Source: Lentisphaerota bacterium (GTDB lineage Bacteria; Verrucomicrobiota; Kiritimatiellia; UBA8416; JAFGIZ01). Taken from it: a DNA stretch of 7,234 nucleotides. This document shows, in pieces, positions 5,409 to 7,234 of this stretch. Location: positions 1 to 7,234 of the forward strand of contig JAFGIZ010000095.1 of NCBI GenBank assembly GCA_016929365.1. Reading direction: 5' to 3'. The position numbers were made by a program, and so were the translations under genes. The notes beneath the pieces were generated by a model that did no database searches, was not told the DNA's origin, and saw only the letters and a list, made by a program, of their open reading frames with translations. The stretch's first letter is position 1, and the number at the start of each line of letters is the position of its first letter.

Positions 5409-5597
5409 GTCGCGGTTTTTACAGCGAAACCCCCGCACCTTACAGTTGAGTCGTTGTTTTTTGTCAGGACAACAGTAACGCTCTCCGACACGGTCTCAGA
5501 GGGCCTGGGAGGGATGCTGTTGTTTTGTGTCGTTATGACGTCCTGCCGGGTTGTAGCGGTCCTGCAGCGAGGGCGCGGCGGGGGGTGTGGCGAACCC
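5409..5597 (+). other. Long untranslated leader of the tRNA-Thr/tuf operon
   Basis: About 190 bases lie between the promoter and the first tRNA base, with no convincing gene. A 5-base-pair hairpin (GGTTT 5414-5418 with AAACC 5427-5431) lies at the likely transcript start. Two near-identical T-rich 13-mers, GTTGTTTTTTGTC (5453-5465) and GTTGTTTTGTGTC (5519-5531), are 66 bases apart and differ at one position. I see no classical boxA and no further tRNA. The 3' end is G-rich and runs into the inverted repeat that flanks tRNA-Thr. Confidence 0.5.
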
Positions 5598-5683
5598 GCC
5601 CATGTAGCTCAGTTGGCAGAGCACATCCTTGGTAAGGATGAGGTCAGCGGTTCGATCCCGCTCATGGGCTTTCCGGCGGGTTC
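5592..5683 (+). repeat. Nine-base inverted repeat flanking tRNA-Thr
   Basis: GAACCCGCC (5592-5600) and GGCGGGTTC (5675-5683) are perfect complements on either side of the tRNA. The left arm includes the first three tRNA bases, so this stem competes with the top of the acceptor stem. It could be a precursor processing stem or a chance result of the high GC. Confidence 0.55.
5598..5670 (+). tRNA. tRNA-Thr (anticodon GGT)
   Basis: The full cloverleaf is visible. The acceptor stem is GCCCATG (5598-5604) with CATGGGC (5663-5669). The D-stem is GCTC/GAGC (5607-5610, 5619-5622). The anticodon stem is CATCC/GGATG with loop TTGGTAA, anticodon GGT at 5631-5633. The T-stem is AGCGG/CCGCT around TTCGATC (5651-5657). 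All four stems are fully paired. The discriminator base is T (5670). The CCA end is not encoded, as TTCC follows, so CCA must be added by the nucleotidyltransferase. It reads ACC and ACT codons. It is the first product of the operon and lies 105 bases before tuf, a placement common in bacteria. Confidence 0.96.
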
Positions 5684-5775
5684 CGCGGGTGCGGAGGGGC
5701 GCCGGGGCCGGCCCGGGTTTGGACGGTAGGGTGAAAAATCAAGCGAACGCAATCGGGTAACTGGAGGTAAAGGTC

Positions 5776-6984
5776 ATGGCTAAGGAAAAATTCGAGCGGA
5801 GTAAGCCGCACGTGAACGTCGGCACGATCGGCCACGTCGATCACGGCAAGACGACGTTGACGGCGGCCATTACGAAGGTGCAGTCGCTGAAGGGCATGAG
5901 CGATTTCATCTCCTACGACGAGGTCGCGAAGGCTTCGGAGGCGCACGGGCGCCGGGACGCGACCAAGATCCTGACGATCGCGACGTCGCACGTCGAGTAC
6001 AGCACCGAGAACCGGCATTACGCGCACGTGGACTGCCCGGGACACGCGGATTACGTGAAGAACATGGTCACCGGCGCCGCGCAGATGGACGGGGCGATCG
6101 TGGTCGTGAGTGCGGCGGACGGCCCGATGCCGCAGACGCGCGAGCACATCCTCCTGGCGCGCCAGGTGGGCGTGCCGGCCATCGTGGTTTTCCTGAACAA
6201 GGTGGACCTGGTGGACGATCCGGAGCTGCTGGACCTCGTGGAGCTCGAAGTCCGCGAGCTGCTGTCGAAGTACGAGTTCCCCGGCGACGACATACCGATC
6301 GTTCGGGGCGACGCGTTGTCGGCCACGCAGGTGAACTCGGCGGACGATCCGGCCTGCCAGTGCATCAACGAGCTGATGGACGCGCTGGACAACTATATTC
6401 CGGAGCCGGTGCGCCTGGTGGACCAGGACTTCCTGATGCCGATCGAGGACGTGTTTTCGATCGAGGGGCGCGGCACGGTGGTGACGGGGCGCGTGGAGCG
6501 CGGCATCATCAAGGTCGGCGACGAGGTGGAGATCGTGGGATTGCAGGATACGAAGCGCACGACGGCCACGGGCGTGGAGATGTTCCGCAAGCTGTTGGAC
6601 GAGGGGCGCGCCGGGGACAACATCGGCGTCTTGCTGCGCGGGACCAAGAAGGACGAGGTGGAACGCGGGCAGGTCCTGGCCAAGCCGGGATCGATCACGC
6701 CGCACACGACGTTTGACGCGGAAGTGTACGTCTTGAGCAAGGAGGAAGGCGGCCGTCACACGCCGTTTTTCAAGGGCTACCGGCCGCAGTTTTACGTGCG
6801 GACGACGGACGTGACGGGCGACATCGAGCTGGGCGAAGGCGTGGAAATGATCATGCCGGGCGACAACTGCTCGATGAAGGTGAAGCTGATCCAGCCCGTG
6901 GCGATGGAAGAGAAAATGCGTTTCGCGATCCGTGAAGGCGGCCGTACGGTCGGCGCCGGCACGGTCGCAAAGATACTGGAATAG
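5776..6984 (+). CDS. tuf: Translation elongation factor Tu
   Basis: The 402-residue EF-Tu is a GTPase that carries aminoacyl-tRNA to the ribosomal A site. Domain 1 (~1-208) has the P-loop GHVDHGKT (19-26), the G3 motif DCPGH (86-90, catalytic His at 90) and NKVD (141-144). Domains 2 (~215-305) and 3 (~306-402) follow, with GRGTVVTGRVERG, GGRHTPFFKGYRPQFY and a normal end EGGRTVGAGTVAKILE. Two deviations stand out. Switch I reads TKILTIATSHVEY (63-75) instead of the usual ARGITINTSHVEY; the Mg-binding Thr is kept as T67, and about five extra residues lie upstream. The G5 motif, usually S-A-L, is D-A-L (179-181). The switch I change fits PVC-type EF-Tu from memory; the Asp I cannot place. GGAGG at 5763-5767 lies 8 bases before the ATG. 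The gene follows tRNA-Thr and is followed by rpmG after 21 bases. Confidence 0.98.
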   Translation: MAKEKFERSKPHVNVGTIGHVDHGKTTLTAAITKVQSLKGMSDFISYDEVAKASEAHGRRDATKILTIATSHVEYSTENRHYAHVDCPGHADYVKNMVTGAAQMDGAIVVVSAADGPMPQTREHILLARQVGVPAIVVFLNKVDLVDDPELLDLVELEVRELLSKYEFPGDDIPIVRGDALSATQVNSADDPACQCINELMDALDNYIPEPVRLVDQDFLMPIEDVFSIEGRGTVVTGRVERGIIKVGDEVEIVGLQDTKRTTATGVEMFRKLLDEGRAGDNIGVLLRGTKKDEVERGQVLAKPGSITPHTTFDAEVYVLSKEEGGRHTPFFKGYRPQFYVRTTDVTGDIELGEGVEMIMPGDNCSMKVKLIQPVAMEEKMRFAIREGGRTVGAGTVAKILE

Positions 6985-7005
6985 CTGGACGGAGGCGGGT
7001 GCGCG

Positions 7006-7158
7006 ATGCCGAGGGAGCTTGCCATATTGGCCTGCACGGAGTGCAAGCGCCGGAACTATACGACGACGCGCAACAAGAAGACGTCGTCGAACCGGGTGGA
7101 GCTGAAAAAGTACTGCCCGCACGAGCGCAAGCGCACCCTGCACCGCGAGGTGAAGTAG
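7006..7158 (+). CDS. rpmG: 50S ribosomal protein L33
   Basis: This is a 50-residue protein, the usual size of L33, a small component of the large ribosomal subunit near the E site. It begins MPRELAILACTECKRRNYTT, with CxxC at residues 10-13 (a zinc-ribbon half), then the family core NYTTTRNKK and VELKKYCPHERKRTLHREVK. The second metal-binding pair is incomplete: C37-P-H-E40 instead of CxxC, so only three Cys remain, with H39 or H46 as possible fourth ligands. GGAGG at 6991-6995 lies 10 bases before the ATG, rather far. The gene is 21 bases after tuf. Its TAG stop (7156-7158) supplies the first two bases of the tRNA-Trp gene. The order tuf-rpmG-tRNA-Trp is a familiar one, often followed by secE and nusG. 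Confidence 0.95.
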   Translation: MPRELAILACTECKRRNYTTTRNKKTSSNRVELKKYCPHERKRTLHREVK

Positions 7159-7233
7159 GCCAGTAGCTCAACCTGGCAGAGCACCGGTCTCCAAAACCGG
7201 TTGTTGGGGGTTCGAGTCCCTCCTGGCCTGCCA
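7157..7233 (+). tRNA. tRNA-Trp (anticodon CCA)
   Basis: A complete cloverleaf with an encoded CCA end is visible. The acceptor stem is AGGCCAG (7157-7163) with CTGGCCT (7223-7229). The D-stem is GCTC/GAGC. The anticodon stem is CCGGT/ACCGG with loop CTCCAAA, anticodon CCA at 7191-7193. The T-stem is GGGGG/CCCTC (one G-T pair) around TTCGAGT. The discriminator is G at 7230, as normal for tRNA-Trp, and CCA occupies 7231-7233. It reads UGG. The first two bases, A and G, are the last two bases of the rpmG stop codon. The anticodon arm closely resembles that of E. coli tRNA-Trp. Confidence 0.97.
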
Positions 7234-7234
7234 A

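Noticed and set aside
5702..5717. GGGCCGGCCC-centred palindrome between tRNA-Thr and tuf as a terminator
   Set aside because: No T-run follows, and tuf expression needs read-through from the promoter at 5381; probably a chance GC-rich palindrome or a minor processing hairpin.
5454..5729. Plus-strand 91-codon frame across the tuf leader and tRNA-Thr
   Set aside because: It runs straight through a well-formed tRNA gene, has no ribosome-binding site and no protein-like features.
5662..7143. Long minus-strand open frame (493 codons) opposite tuf
   Set aside because: It is the Arg/His/Val-rich shadow of the GC-rich tuf and rpmG coding sequences and has no ribosome-binding site.

Overview
The window looks like chromosomal DNA of a GC-rich bacterium, most likely of the Planctomycetes-Verrucomicrobia-Chlamydiae (PVC) superphylum and perhaps Kiritimatiellota or a related lineage. 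Three things suggest this. The EF-Tu switch I segment carries a K-I-L-T-I-A string of the type I associate with PVC EF-Tu, in place of the usual R-G-I-T-I-N. The large secreted beta-repeat protein ends in an Asp-rich, calcium-binding-type tail of a style common in those phyla. The Pro/Ala-rich protein with repeated KTSRI and KTIKIK motifs also fits. The placement is inference; no rRNA or other decisive marker is present.

Layout. (1) Bases 1-207 hold the upstream region of a secreted-protein gene, with an extended -10 promoter and a strong Shine-Dalgarno site, and perhaps the start of a leftward gene cut by the window edge. (2) Bases 208-2358 (+) encode a 716-residue exported protein: beta-helix-type repeats, a jelly-roll (LamG-like) domain and an Asp-rich tail. 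Its first third has clearly lower GC than the rest. (3) Bases 2359-2485, between convergent genes, hold three related GC-rich hairpin units in both orientations, whose stems differ by compensatory changes. (4) Bases 2486-5288 (-) form a four-gene, same-strand group in transcription order pyrH (UMP kinase), frr (ribosome recycling factor), an uncharacterised tail-anchored repeat protein, and a thioredoxin. (5) Bases 5289-5597 are a divergent intergenic region with a very strong-looking promoter (A/T UP element, perfect TTGACA, extended -10) and a long leader. (6) Bases 5598-7233 (+) form the translation operon tRNA-Thr(GGT), tuf, rpmG, tRNA-Trp(CCA). The tRNA-Trp starts inside the rpmG stop codon. 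In many bacteria secE and nusG come next; the window ends just after the tRNA.

How they work together. The right half is translation machinery: EF-Tu delivers aminoacyl-tRNA, two of its tRNA substrates flank it, L33 belongs to the 50S subunit, and RRF splits ribosomes after termination on the divergent strand. UMP kinase supplies pyrimidine nucleotides and thioredoxin keeps cytosolic thiols reduced. The Pro/Ala-rich membrane protein sits inside this housekeeping group and is the least explained gene. The left third is accessory surface or secreted material.

No CRISPR array, integrase, transposase or defence system is visible. The most interesting items are the covarying hairpin cluster, the repeat-motif membrane protein, the stop codon/tRNA overlap and the EF-Tu deviations.
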